A stretch of DNA of 5,479 nucleotides from an uncultured Eubacteriales bacterium (GTDB taxonomy: Bacteria > Bacillota > Clostridia > Oscillospirales > QAKW01): assembly GCA_902492505.1 (NCBI GenBank), contig CABULU010000064.1:1-5479 (forward strand), read 5' to 3'. Below the pieces are notes generated by a model. That model was not told where the DNA came from. It did no database searches and saw only the letters and a list, made by a program, of their open reading frames with translations. Below, piece after piece: positions 1-5,221 of the stretch. Each line of letters opens with the position of its first letter. Within the stretch, counting starts at the first letter, position 1. The position numbers were made by a program, and so were the translations under genes.

Positions 1-375
1 AATATCTGTATGCAGGTTGTTGCAATGACTCCCGAGTATCTCTCTCCAGACGATATTGCGGCTGACGTTATTGAGCATGAGAAAAATATTCTTATCGCTC
101 AGATTAAGAACGATCCTAAAACAGCGGATAAACCCGACGCCGTTATAGAAAAAATGGTAATGGGCAAAATCAATAAGTTCTACCAAGAAAATTGTCTGCT
201 CAAGCAGGCGTATGTCAAGGAACAGAAGATTTCTGTCGAGCAGTATATTGCTCAGTCTGCAAAGAGCTTTGGCTTTGATATAAAGCTTGTTTCGTTTGTG
301 AATTATGAAAAGGGTGAAGGTCTTGAAAAAAGACAGGACGACTTTGCAGCAGAAGTCGCAAGCATGAACAAGTAA
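1..375 (+). CDS. tsf: Elongation factor Ts, C-terminal part (5' end outside window)
   Basis: EF-Ts is the cytoplasmic guanine-nucleotide exchange factor that regenerates EF-Tu-GTP during translation. The reading frame is open from base 1 and ends at TAA 373-375, giving about 124 residues of the C-terminal half. The first residues read N-I-C-M-Q-V-V-A-M-T-P-E-Y-L, matching the family's 'MQ-x-AA-x-x-P-x-YL' stretch. Further on come the family-typical IAQIKNDPK, a PDAVIEKMV-x-GKI-x-KFY segment, ENCLLKQ and a Q-x-(Y/F)-(I/V) element near the dimerisation/C-terminal module. The ATG at base 10 is an internal Met, because the preceding codons are in frame and fit the family. Upstream, rpsB would be the usual neighbour, but it is not visible. 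A hairpin follows 12 nt after the stop. The family assignment is very secure. Confidence 0.96.
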   Translation, partial: NICMQVVAMTPEYLSPDDIAADVIEHEKNILIAQIKNDPKTADKPDAVIEKMVMGKINKFYQENCLLKQAYVKEQKISVEQYIAQSAKSFGFDIKLVSFVNYEKGEGLEKRQDDFAAEVASMNK

Positions 376-387
376 TAAAATCTATAT

Positions 388-418
388 AAGCGACTTCAGA
401 TTTTTCTGAAGTCGCTTT
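388..418 (+). terminator. Perfect hairpin after tsf, probable intrinsic terminator with weak T tail
   Basis: Bases 388-400 (AAGCGACTTCAGA) pair perfectly with 405-417 across a TTTT loop, giving a 13-bp stem. The position just after the tsf stop suggests termination or 3'-end protection of the tsf transcript. The T tract is short (416-418) and then turns A-rich, so termination may be leaky and allow read-through into the surface-protein gene. The hairpin itself is seen directly; its strength as a terminator is inferred. Confidence 0.7.
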
Positions 419-427
419 GAAAAAATT

Positions 428-446
428 GGGGGAATTAAATGCTATG
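428..446 (+). promoter_or_regulatory. RBS and start region of the SLH protein, with overlapping two-codon mini-ORF
   Basis: A Shine-Dalgarno-like GGGGGA lies at 428-433. The ATG at 444 is 10 nt downstream and opens directly onto a classical signal peptide, so it is chosen over the in-frame TTG at 417. That TTG sits in the arm of the tsf hairpin, lacks an RBS, and would put polar residues ahead of the signal peptide. A second ATG at 439 is better spaced from the SD (5 nt) but encodes only Met-Leu-stop (439-447), and its TGA overlaps the ATG at 444. Re-initiation is possible but unproven. Confidence 0.6.
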
Positions 447-2078
447 AAAAAACAAATTATTGCTTTAGTTTTGGTTCTTTCATTTATTGGCGGGCTTTTT
501 TCTGTTAGCGCTTCTGCCGCCGGTAAATACGGCAGTATGCCCATTTACCTCGGTTACGGTGACGTTGACTATATGGCTGATGAAATTTTGAAGCAGATAC
601 CGACAGCAGGCAAGTCAAAACGTGAGCAGATACGTGCTGTCTATGACTGGATAATAAAAAACTGTACGCGCTATGAAAACGAGTGGGACGGAACATACCA
701 TTTTGATGAAAACGCCGTTGCCGCCCAGACACAGTCGTATATCGATAAAGCCTCTGCTAAGGTCGAAGCGGGCACGGCTGTAATGCGGCAGGATCTTGAA
801 TCTCATTTTGGTTTTATGCCGTTTTATGACAGCGCTGCGGTAGCGGCGGGATATGCTTATGACATAATGATGCGTCACAACGGCAACTGCCTGCACTTTG
901 CATCTTTGCTGACTGTGCTTTTGGGTCACCTGGGCTTTGACTGCCGTATAATAGACGGATATTTTCTTAATGCAGACGGCACAAAACCTATCCATAAATG
1001 GAATTACGTGCTTGTGGACGGTGCTTATTACTGGCTCGATGTGCGCATGGACCATGCAAATTATGTCCGCAACGGAAAGATAAACTATCAGTATTTCATG
1101 ATTTCCGATACGGCTGCGTGGGAACGCAATCACCTTTGGGATCATACCTATTCGGATATTTTGCGTCAGAATGCCGCGGCTGTTGCGCAGCTTTATAACG
1201 ATACCGCAAATAAGTACGCGACCGCAAAGGAAATCAGCGTTGTTGCGTCGCGCTCCGGCTTTGCCGAGGGCGCCGGCAGATATTTCATGGATGAAACCGC
1301 AGTCATTTACGCGGGCTCGAATAATTCGACGCCGTTTGTCGGTTGGTACGACAAATGGGGAAACCTTGTCAGTACGGACAGCTATTATGAGTTTACCGTA
1401 AAAAACGACGCTACGTATTATGCGCTGTTTGAGGGCGATATATTTGCCGATATCCCCGCAGGCTCCTGGTATCTTGAAGCGGCGATAGAGGCATACGAGC
1501 GCGGATATGTAAACGGTATGACAACTGCAACATTTGAGGGCAAGGGGCAGTTTACCCGTGCAATGGTCGCGACCATTCTGGCACGCATAACCGGCGATGA
1601 TATTACCGGCTCTCCGAAATCGCCGTTTACTGATGTGCCGGACAATGCGTGGTATACGGACGCCGTTAACTGGGCTTATGAAAACGGGATTGTACTCGGC
1701 CGCACAGAGACGTCTTTTGCACCCAAGGAGCAGGTTACCCGCCAGGAATTTTTAACTATGGCAGTGCGCTACCTCAAGGCTAAGGGCTTTGAGGCACAGC
1801 CGGCGGATATAAATTACAGTGACAAAGCGGACATTTCAAATTATGCCGTTGAGGCGATGGGTATTGCGCAGGCGATAGGCCTTATCGACGGCTATCCCGA
1901 CGGGACAATTAAGCCGCGCGGCGTGCTTACACGCGCCGAGGGTACGACAATCGTGCTGCGTCTTGCGGATTATATGGAAAAGAATTCTCCGGCAGACACC
2001 ATGCCGGACGACGGACAGCAAACGCTGAATCCCGATGATACATCGTCTCTTGTCAGCGGCGAAACGGTATCGGAATAA
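444..2078 (+). CDS. Secreted transglutaminase-like protein with InlB-B-type repeat and three SLH domains
   Basis: This is a 544-residue exported cell-surface protein. Residues 1-26 form a signal peptide: MKKQ, a hydrophobic core, and an Ala-Ser-Ala-Ala cleavage region. Residues of about 55-235 resemble the transglutaminase-like (papain-fold) superfamily: an AVYDWI-x-KN opening, then Cys149 in NGNC, His184 in HKWNYV and Asp199 in WLDVRMD, so the Cys-His-Asp triad is complete. In bacteria this fold is usually a protease, peptidase or amidase rather than a cross-linker, and the substrate is unknown. Residues of about 264-330 read like an InlB B-repeat (FVGWYDKWGNLVS...YYALFE). Three SLH repeats follow at about 330-381, 393-443 and 456-510, with TRAM, TRQE and TRAE motifs. 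SLH domains normally bind pyruvylated secondary wall polymers. The last 34 residues are acidic and Ser/Thr/Pro-rich, with no sortase motif. The gene lies 26 nt before greA. Domain assignment is firm; biological role is not. Confidence 0.88.
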   Translation: MKKQIIALVLVLSFIGGLFSVSASAAGKYGSMPIYLGYGDVDYMADEILKQIPTAGKSKREQIRAVYDWIIKNCTRYENEWDGTYHFDENAVAAQTQSYIDKASAKVEAGTAVMRQDLESHFGFMPFYDSAAVAAGYAYDIMMRHNGNCLHFASLLTVLLGHLGFDCRIIDGYFLNADGTKPIHKWNYVLVDGAYYWLDVRMDHANYVRNGKINYQYFMISDTAAWERNHLWDHTYSDILRQNAAAVAQLYNDTANKYATAKEISVVASRSGFAEGAGRYFMDETAVIYAGSNNSTPFVGWYDKWGNLVSTDSYYEFTVKNDATYYALFEGDIFADIPAGSWYLEAAIEAYERGYVNGMTTATFEGKGQFTRAMVATILARITGDDITGSPKSPFTDVPDNAWYTDAVNWAYENGIVLGRTETSFAPKEQVTRQEFLTMAVRYLKAKGFEAQPADINYSDKADISNYAVEAMGIAQAIGLIDGYPDGTIKPRGVLTRAEGTTIVLRLADYMEKNSPADTMPDDGQQTLNPDDTSSLVSGETVSE

Positions 2079-2090
2079 ATTGTACAGAAC

Positions 2091-2107
2091 AGGGAGTAAA
2101 TCTTATG
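2091..2107 (+). promoter_or_regulatory. RBS and start of greA
   Basis: AGGGAG at 2091-2096 sits 8 nt before the ATG at 2105, which fixes the start seven codons upstream of the next in-frame ATG (2126). That alternative has no purine-rich SD at usable distance. No convincing promoter is visible in the 26-nt gap after the surface-protein gene. Confidence 0.7.
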
Positions 2108-2626
2108 GCCAAAGAAACAAATAAAATGGAAAATGAAAAGGTAGTTAAGCTTACCGCTCAGGGAAAGCAGAAAATTGAAGAGGAGCTTTTGGAACTGCGC
2201 ACCGTAAAACGTAAGGAGATTGCAGAAAAAATCAAGCTTGCGCGCTCTTACGGCGACCTTTCCGAAAACAGTGAATACGACGAGGCGAAAAATGAGCAGG
2301 CTATGGTGGAGGCAAAGATTGCCGAGCTTGAGCAGACTCTGAAAATTGCTGTGGTTATCGATGAAAACAGCGCGGAGGCAGGGGATAAAATCCGCCATGG
2401 CTCGGTTGTGAAAATCCAGTTTACCGATACCAAGGAAACAAAGGTCGTTGAGATTGTAAACTCCTACGACGTTGTCAATTCCGGCGGCGTCGGAGACAAT
2501 ACCGTTAAGGTGTCGGAGGACAGTCCGATAGGTAGTGCGCTAATAGGCAAAAAGGCAGGCGTCCGCGTGACGGTGGAGGCGCCTGTCGGTACAGTCAAGA
2601 TAAAAATTATGGAAATTGTAAAATGA
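2105..2626 (+). CDS. greA: Transcription elongation factor GreA
   Basis: GreA enters the secondary channel of RNA polymerase and stimulates cleavage of backtracked RNA, rescuing arrested complexes. The protein has 173 residues. The N-terminal antiparallel coiled coil spans about 13-85. Its tip carries the signature G-D-L-S-E-N-x-E-Y with the acidic residues Asp51 and Glu54, which coordinate the catalytic metal in the family. The C-terminal FKBP-like domain (about 97-173) contains the typical S-P-I-G-x-A-L-I-G-K-K-x-G stretch at 140-152. Bacterial GreA is usually about 155-160 residues. The excess here is a polar N-terminal leader of roughly 12 residues (MAKETNKMENEK) before the canonical start of the coiled coil. 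The gene ends 12 nt before lysS, so the two are very likely cotranscribed; this pairing is common in Firmicutes. Confidence 0.97.
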   Translation: MAKETNKMENEKVVKLTAQGKQKIEEELLELRTVKRKEIAEKIKLARSYGDLSENSEYDEAKNEQAMVEAKIAELEQTLKIAVVIDENSAEAGDKIRHGSVVKIQFTDTKETKVVEIVNSYDVVNSGGVGDNTVKVSEDSPIGSALIGKKAGVRVTVEAPVGTVKIKIMEIVK

Positions 2627-2638
2627 CCGGAGAAAAAT

Positions 2639-4567
2639 ATGAGTAATCAAAACAGTACACAGTCAAACGAGCTGTCTCTGAACGAGATACTTCAGATTCG
2701 CCGTGATAAGCTATCTGAGCTTCAGGCGTCGGGTAACAACCCGTATGCCGTCACAAAGTATGACTTTACCGATTATGCGCAGAATATAAAGGATAATTTT
2801 GAATCGTTTGAGAATAAGACGGTAAAAATCGCAGGCAGAATGATGAGCCGCCGTATAATGGGCAAGGCGAGTTTTTATAATGTGCAGGATTCCACCTGCG
2901 GTATTCAGGTTTATATCCGCCGTGACGATGTGGGAGACGAGAGTTACAGGCAGTTCAAAAAATATGATATTGGAGATATCGTGGGTGTTGAAGGCTTTGT
3001 TTTTAAGACTAAGACAGGCGAAATATCCGTGCATACTCAGAAAATCGAGCTTCTGTCAAAATCGCTTTTGCCTTTGCCGGAAAAGTTTCATGGTCTGCGT
3101 GACCTTGATATGCGTTACCGTCAGCGTGAGGTTGACCTTATAGTTAATCCTGAGGTTAAGGACATCTTTTACAAGCGCTCGATGATACTTAAAGAAATAC
3201 GCAGCTATCTTGACAGCAAGGGATTTTTGGAGGTGGATACGCCGATACTTGTGCCGCTGGAAATCGGCGCGTCGGCGCGTCCGTTCAAAACGCACCACAA
3301 CACGCTTGATATGGATATGTACCTGCGAATTGAGACGGAGTTGTATCTGAAGCGTCTTATTGTCGGCGGTATGCACCGTGTGTACGAGGTTGGGCGTATA
3401 TTCAGAAACGAAGGAATGGATCCGAAGCACAATCCCGAATTTACGACCATTGAGCTTTATCAGGCGTTTACCGATTATTTCGGAATGATGGATCTTGTTG
3501 AGGAGCTTTATAAGCTGCTTGCGGATAAAATCTGCGGTACGCGCAGGATAACATATCAGGGCAAGGAGATTGACCTCGGTCACTGGGAGCGCCTGACAAT
3601 GGCGGAGGCTGTTAAAAAATACAGCGGCTGCGACTATTACAGCTGGCAGTCCGACGAGGACGCGCGCCGCTGCGCCGCAGATAAGCACGTTGAGGTGCCT
3701 GCGGACGCAACGCGCGGAATTGTTCTTGCGGAGCTTTTTGACATATTTGTTGAGGAAAATCTTATACAGCCTACATTTATATATGATTATCCTGTCGAGA
3801 ACAGTCCGCTTGCAAAGCGCAAACCGGAAGACCCTGCGTTTACAGAGCGGTTTGAGTATTTTATCAATGCTACTGAGTACGGTAATGCTTTTTCCGAGCT
3901 TAACGACCCAATTGACCAGCGCGCACGGTTTGAGGCGCAGGTCGCCAAAAAGCGGGCGGAAGACCCGAATACAAGCGCACAGGTCGATTATGACTTTGTA
4001 ACTGCGCTTGAGTACGGTATGCCTCCGACCGGTGGGCTTGGCTTCGGTATCGACAGACTTGTAATGCTGCTTACAGACTCTGCGTCCATACGTGAGGTTT
4101 TGCTCTTCCCGACGATGAAAGCGATTGGCGGGAGCGATCCCGCAAAAAATGCAGAACAGCAAACCGAAGCTGCAAAGCCTGCTGAAAAGATTGATTTTTC
4201 AAAGGTGAAAATCGAGCCGCTGTTTGAGGATGAGGTCGATTTTGATACTTTCAGCAAATCGGATTTTCGCGCCGTAAAAATTAAGGATTGCTCGGCAGTG
4301 CCGAAAAGCAAAAAGCTGCTGCGTTTTACGCTTGATGACGGCAGCGGTACGGAGCGCACGATTTTAAGCGGTATTCACGAGTATTATGAGCCGGAGGAGC
4401 TTATCGGAAAAACGGCGATTGCAATTGTGAATCTGCCTCCGAGAAAGATGATGGGCATTGATTCCTGCGGTATGCTGATTTCCGCAGTTTATGAAAACGA
4501 CGGCAGGGAAGGGCTAAACCTTCTTATGGTTGACGATAAAATCCCAGCCGGCGCCAAGCTTTACTGA
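2639..4567 (+). CDS. lysS: Class II lysyl-tRNA synthetase with C-terminal tRNA-binding domain
   Basis: This enzyme charges tRNA-Lys with lysine using ATP in the cytoplasm. ATG 2639 follows GGAG (2629-2632) at 6 nt. The N-terminal OB-fold anticodon-binding domain covers about 55-145. The class II core follows: a motif 1 region near 178-205 (RSMILKEIRSYL...GFLEVDTPIL), motif 2 near 251-275 (GRIFRNEGMDPKHNPEFTTIE, Arg256), and motif 3 near 465-492 (GGLGFGIDRLVML, Arg473). Lysine-pocket counterparts are visible at Glu234 (ELYLKRL), Glu272-Tyr274 (ELYQA) and N-x-F-S-E at 416-420. Typical bacterial LysRS is about 490-510 residues and ends near LLFPTMK. This protein has 642. After an Ala/Lys/Glu-rich linker (about 495-533) it carries a 109-residue EMAP/Trbp111-type OB fold (534-642), recognisable by F-x-K-x-D-F-R, V-P-K-S-K-K-L-L, ERTI-x-SGI and GMLI, as at the C terminus of many bacterial MetRS. 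The extra domain presumably adds non-specific tRNA affinity. One local oddity is LEIGASARPF in place of the usual GGA-x-ARPF. Confidence 0.97.
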   Translation: MSNQNSTQSNELSLNEILQIRRDKLSELQASGNNPYAVTKYDFTDYAQNIKDNFESFENKTVKIAGRMMSRRIMGKASFYNVQDSTCGIQVYIRRDDVGDESYRQFKKYDIGDIVGVEGFVFKTKTGEISVHTQKIELLSKSLLPLPEKFHGLRDLDMRYRQREVDLIVNPEVKDIFYKRSMILKEIRSYLDSKGFLEVDTPILVPLEIGASARPFKTHHNTLDMDMYLRIETELYLKRLIVGGMHRVYEVGRIFRNEGMDPKHNPEFTTIELYQAFTDYFGMMDLVEELYKLLADKICGTRRITYQGKEIDLGHWERLTMAEAVKKYSGCDYYSWQSDEDARRCAADKHVEVPADATRGIVLAELFDIFVEENLIQPTFIYDYPVENSPLAKRKPEDPAFTERFEYFINATEYGNAFSELNDPIDQRARFEAQVAKKRAEDPNTSAQVDYDFVTALEYGMPPTGGLGFGIDRLVMLLTDSASIREVLLFPTMKAIGGSDPAKNAEQQTEAAKPAEKIDFSKVKIEPLFEDEVDFDTFSKSDFRAVKIKDCSAVPKSKKLLRFTLDDGSGTERTILSGIHEYYEPEELIGKTAIAIVNLPPRKMMGIDSCGMLISAVYENDGREGLNLLMVDDKIPAGAKLY

Positions 4568-4636
4568 TGTGCTGATAAATCTGCTGCGGGCTTGCTGAGT
4601 GTGTATAAGGCAGTATCCTAAGAAACACACAGGAAC

Positions 4637-4701
4637 CGGCATTGCAGAATAGAAACGAGAGTACGGATCGAAAAATTCGTACTCTTTTTCTGTATATGCC
4701 G
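4637..4701. repeat. Nested imperfect inverted repeat enclosing the lysS terminator
   Basis: The outer arms CGGCAT-TG-CAGAA (4637-4649) and TTCTG-TAT-ATGCCG (4688-4701) are complementary at 11 positions around a 2x3 internal loop, and they surround the terminator stem at 4658-4685. The whole 65-bp block can fold as one long structure in either strand. The complementarity is seen directly. Whether it extends termination, works from the opposite strand, or marks an old element end is unknown. Confidence 0.5.
4658..4689 (+). terminator. Intrinsic terminator of the greA-lysS transcript
   Basis: AGAGTACG (4658-4665) pairs with CGTACTCT (4678-4685). The stem can extend inward by a G-U and an A-T pair, leaving an A-rich loop of about 8 nt. 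Five Ts (4685-4689) follow directly. It lies 90 nt after the lysS stop and is the best classical terminator in the window. Flanking sequence (4637-4649 and 4688-4701) forms a further imperfect inverted repeat around it. Confidence 0.88.
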
Positions 4702-4734
4702 ATAATACTGCAAACAGCAAGTTGATTTACATAT

Positions 4735-4764
4735 GAGAGAGCGAAACTGCTTTCTCCGGTTTTT
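4735..4764 (+). terminator. Hairpin followed by five Ts, possible weak terminator
   Basis: GAGAGAGC (4735-4742) pairs with GCTTTCTC (4749-4756) through seven Watson-Crick pairs and one G-U pair, around a 6-nt loop. After CGG come five Ts (4760-4764). The form fits an intrinsic terminator with a 3-nt offset before the T run. It is 46 nt after the lysS terminator and could act as a backup. An alternative pairing of 4746-4758 with 4807-4818 is also possible. Function is inferred. Confidence 0.4.
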
Positions 4765-4825
4765 CTGTATCAGCTTGAGCTGGCAGACTGTTTGTACTCC
4801 TATAGTCGGAAAAACAGTAACTCGG

Positions 4826-4857
4826 TAGGGCGTTGCCCTAAGACCTCTAATTTTTTT
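4826..4857 (+). repeat. Short GC-rich hairpin followed at a distance by a seven-T run
   Basis: TAGGGC (4826-4831) and GCCCTA (4835-4840) form a perfect 6-bp stem with a GTT loop. A run of seven Ts (4851-4857) lies 10 nt further on, which is too far for an ordinary intrinsic terminator. The elements are clear; the purpose is not. Confidence 0.4.
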
Positions 4858-4906
4858 CTGCATTTCTTACACGAATAAAGCCACAACTGTTTGCTAAAAT
4901 GCAGAA
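4856..4906. repeat. Perfect 10-bp inverted repeat with 31-bp spacer
   Basis: TTCTGCATTT (4856-4865) is the exact reverse complement of AAATGCAGAA (4897-4906). The pair lies about 40 bp upstream of the -35 box of the regulator gene. It may be a stem-loop, a binding site or the end of an inserted segment. Only the symmetry itself is certain. Confidence 0.5.
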
Positions 4907-4933
4907 GGCTTATTACTATTGAGATTTTATCTT

Positions 4934-4943
4934 TATGGAAAGC
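4934..4943 (+). promoter_or_regulatory. Candidate upstream operator, copy 1 of a 10-bp repeat
   Basis: TATGGAAAGC occurs here, ending 4 bp before the -35 box, and again at 4981-4990. With the preceding CTT it also forms a small dyad, CTTT-ATGG-AAAG (4931-4942). Two identical copies bracketing a promoter next to an HTH gene suggest binding sites for that regulator. This is an inference from position and repetition. Confidence 0.5.
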
Positions 4944-4947
4944 GTGC

Positions 4948-4975
4948 TTGACATTTTCGCATTCTTTGATATAAT
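4948..4975 (+). promoter_or_regulatory. Near-consensus sigma-A promoter of the XRE-membrane protein unit
   Basis: TTGACA (4948-4953) and TATAAT (4970-4975) both match the consensus perfectly, separated by 16 bp (one less than optimal). The predicted transcript start is near 4982, leaving a leader of about 35 nt before the GTG at 5018. Such a strong promoter implies a need for repression, which fits the flanking repeats. Confidence 0.88.
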
Positions 4976-4980
4976 AAGAA

Positions 4981-5002
4981 TATGGAAAGCTAACTTTCCG
5001 TA
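4981..5002. promoter_or_regulatory. Candidate operator dyad just downstream of the -10 box
   Basis: GGAAAG (4984-4989) and CTTTCC (4994-4999) form a perfect inverted repeat with a 4-bp centre, and the symmetry extends imperfectly to 4981-5002. The left half lies in the second copy of TATGGAAAGC (4981-4990). The dyad covers the expected transcription start, a usual place for an autorepressor to bind. It could alternatively fold as a small hairpin in the 5' leader. Binding is inferred. Confidence 0.55.
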
Positions 5003-5017
5003 GATAGGAGGTGCACC

Positions 5018-5221
5018 GTGAAAAACCGTTTAGAGGAAATTCGGAAAAAACGGGGAATTAAGCAGGAAGAACTTGCCGCAGCATTGGAAGTATCCCGGCA
5101 GACCATTGGCTCATTGGAAAACGGACGATACAATCCCTCTATTATATTAGCGTTTAAGCTCGCGCGTTATTTTAATATGAGCATTGAAGATATTTTCATT
5201 TATGAGGAGGAAAAGCAATGA
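5018..5221 (+). CDS. Small XRE/Cro-type transcriptional regulator
   Basis: A 67-residue cytoplasmic DNA-binding protein made of little more than one helix-turn-helix domain. Helices run from LEEIRKKRG (5-13) through QEELAAALEV (16-25) to the recognition helix SRQTIGSLENG (26-36). Then come YNPSIILAFKLARYF and the MSIEDIF ending typical of minimal Firmicute XRE proteins. It has no effector or protease domain. The start is GTG 5018, preceded by a strong AGGAGGT (5006-5012) with 5-6 nt spacing. The stop TGA (5219-5221) overlaps the ATG of the next gene, so the two are translationally coupled. A near-consensus promoter with repeats on both sides lies upstream, suggesting autoregulation. Family assignment is firm; the regulated process is unknown. 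Paired XRE-membrane protein units of this kind are frequent in gut Firmicutes and often horizontally acquired. Confidence 0.93.
   Translation: MKNRLEEIRKKRGIKQEELAAALEVSRQTIGSLENGRYNPSIILAFKLARYFNMSIEDIFIYEEEKQ

Larger units (their letters stand above)
4568..4947. other. Hairpin-rich spacer without a supportable gene
   Basis: About 380 bases separate lysS from the promoter of the regulator gene. They hold the lysS terminator and at least three other inverted repeats (annotated separately). The few open frames, such as 4733-4828 on + and two on the minus strand, have no ribosome binding site, show no recognisable domain and are rich in Cys/Arg/Phe, which is typical of non-coding DNA. Such a long spacer with several palindromes differs from the tight spacing of the preceding genes and could be a remnant of inserted DNA. 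I see no transposase, tRNA or attachment-site duplication. Confidence 0.6.

Noticed and set aside
417..443. TTG at 417 as start of the surface protein
   Set aside because: It falls in the tsf hairpin, lacks a ribosome binding site and would add polar residues before a normal signal peptide. ATG 444 is preferred.
615..1145. A 176-codon open frame on the minus strand
   Set aside because: It is antisense to the transglutaminase domain, which has a clear triad and signal peptide. No RBS or domain supports it.
1434..1973. SLH repeats as a possible DNA-level tandem repeat
   Set aside because: The three units share protein motifs but their nucleotide sequences have diverged. There is no recent tandem duplication to report.
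2050..2079. TTGTCA and AATAAA as a promoter for greA
   Set aside because: The -10 match is poor, the spacer is 18 bp, and it lies inside the end of the preceding coding region. Not strong enough to annotate.
3056..4162. A 368-codon open frame on the minus strand
   Set aside because: It lies wholly antisense within lysS, whose motifs are unmistakable. The translation has no recognisable domain and is a shadow of lysS codon use.
4733..4828. A 31-codon + frame in the spacer
   Set aside because: There is no Shine-Dalgarno before the ATG, its first half coincides with a hairpin, and the Cys/Arg/Phe-rich composition looks non-coding. It could still be part of a dispersed repeat.
4618..4863. An 81-codon minus-strand frame across the lysS terminator
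   Set aside because: It runs through the terminator and other hairpins, has no domain or RBS, and ends next to lysS. It is kept only as a hint that the spacer may be old inserted DNA.
4935..5003. A 22-codon + frame covering the XRE promoter
   Set aside because: It contains the -35 and -10 boxes and has no ribosome binding site. The overlap is coincidental.
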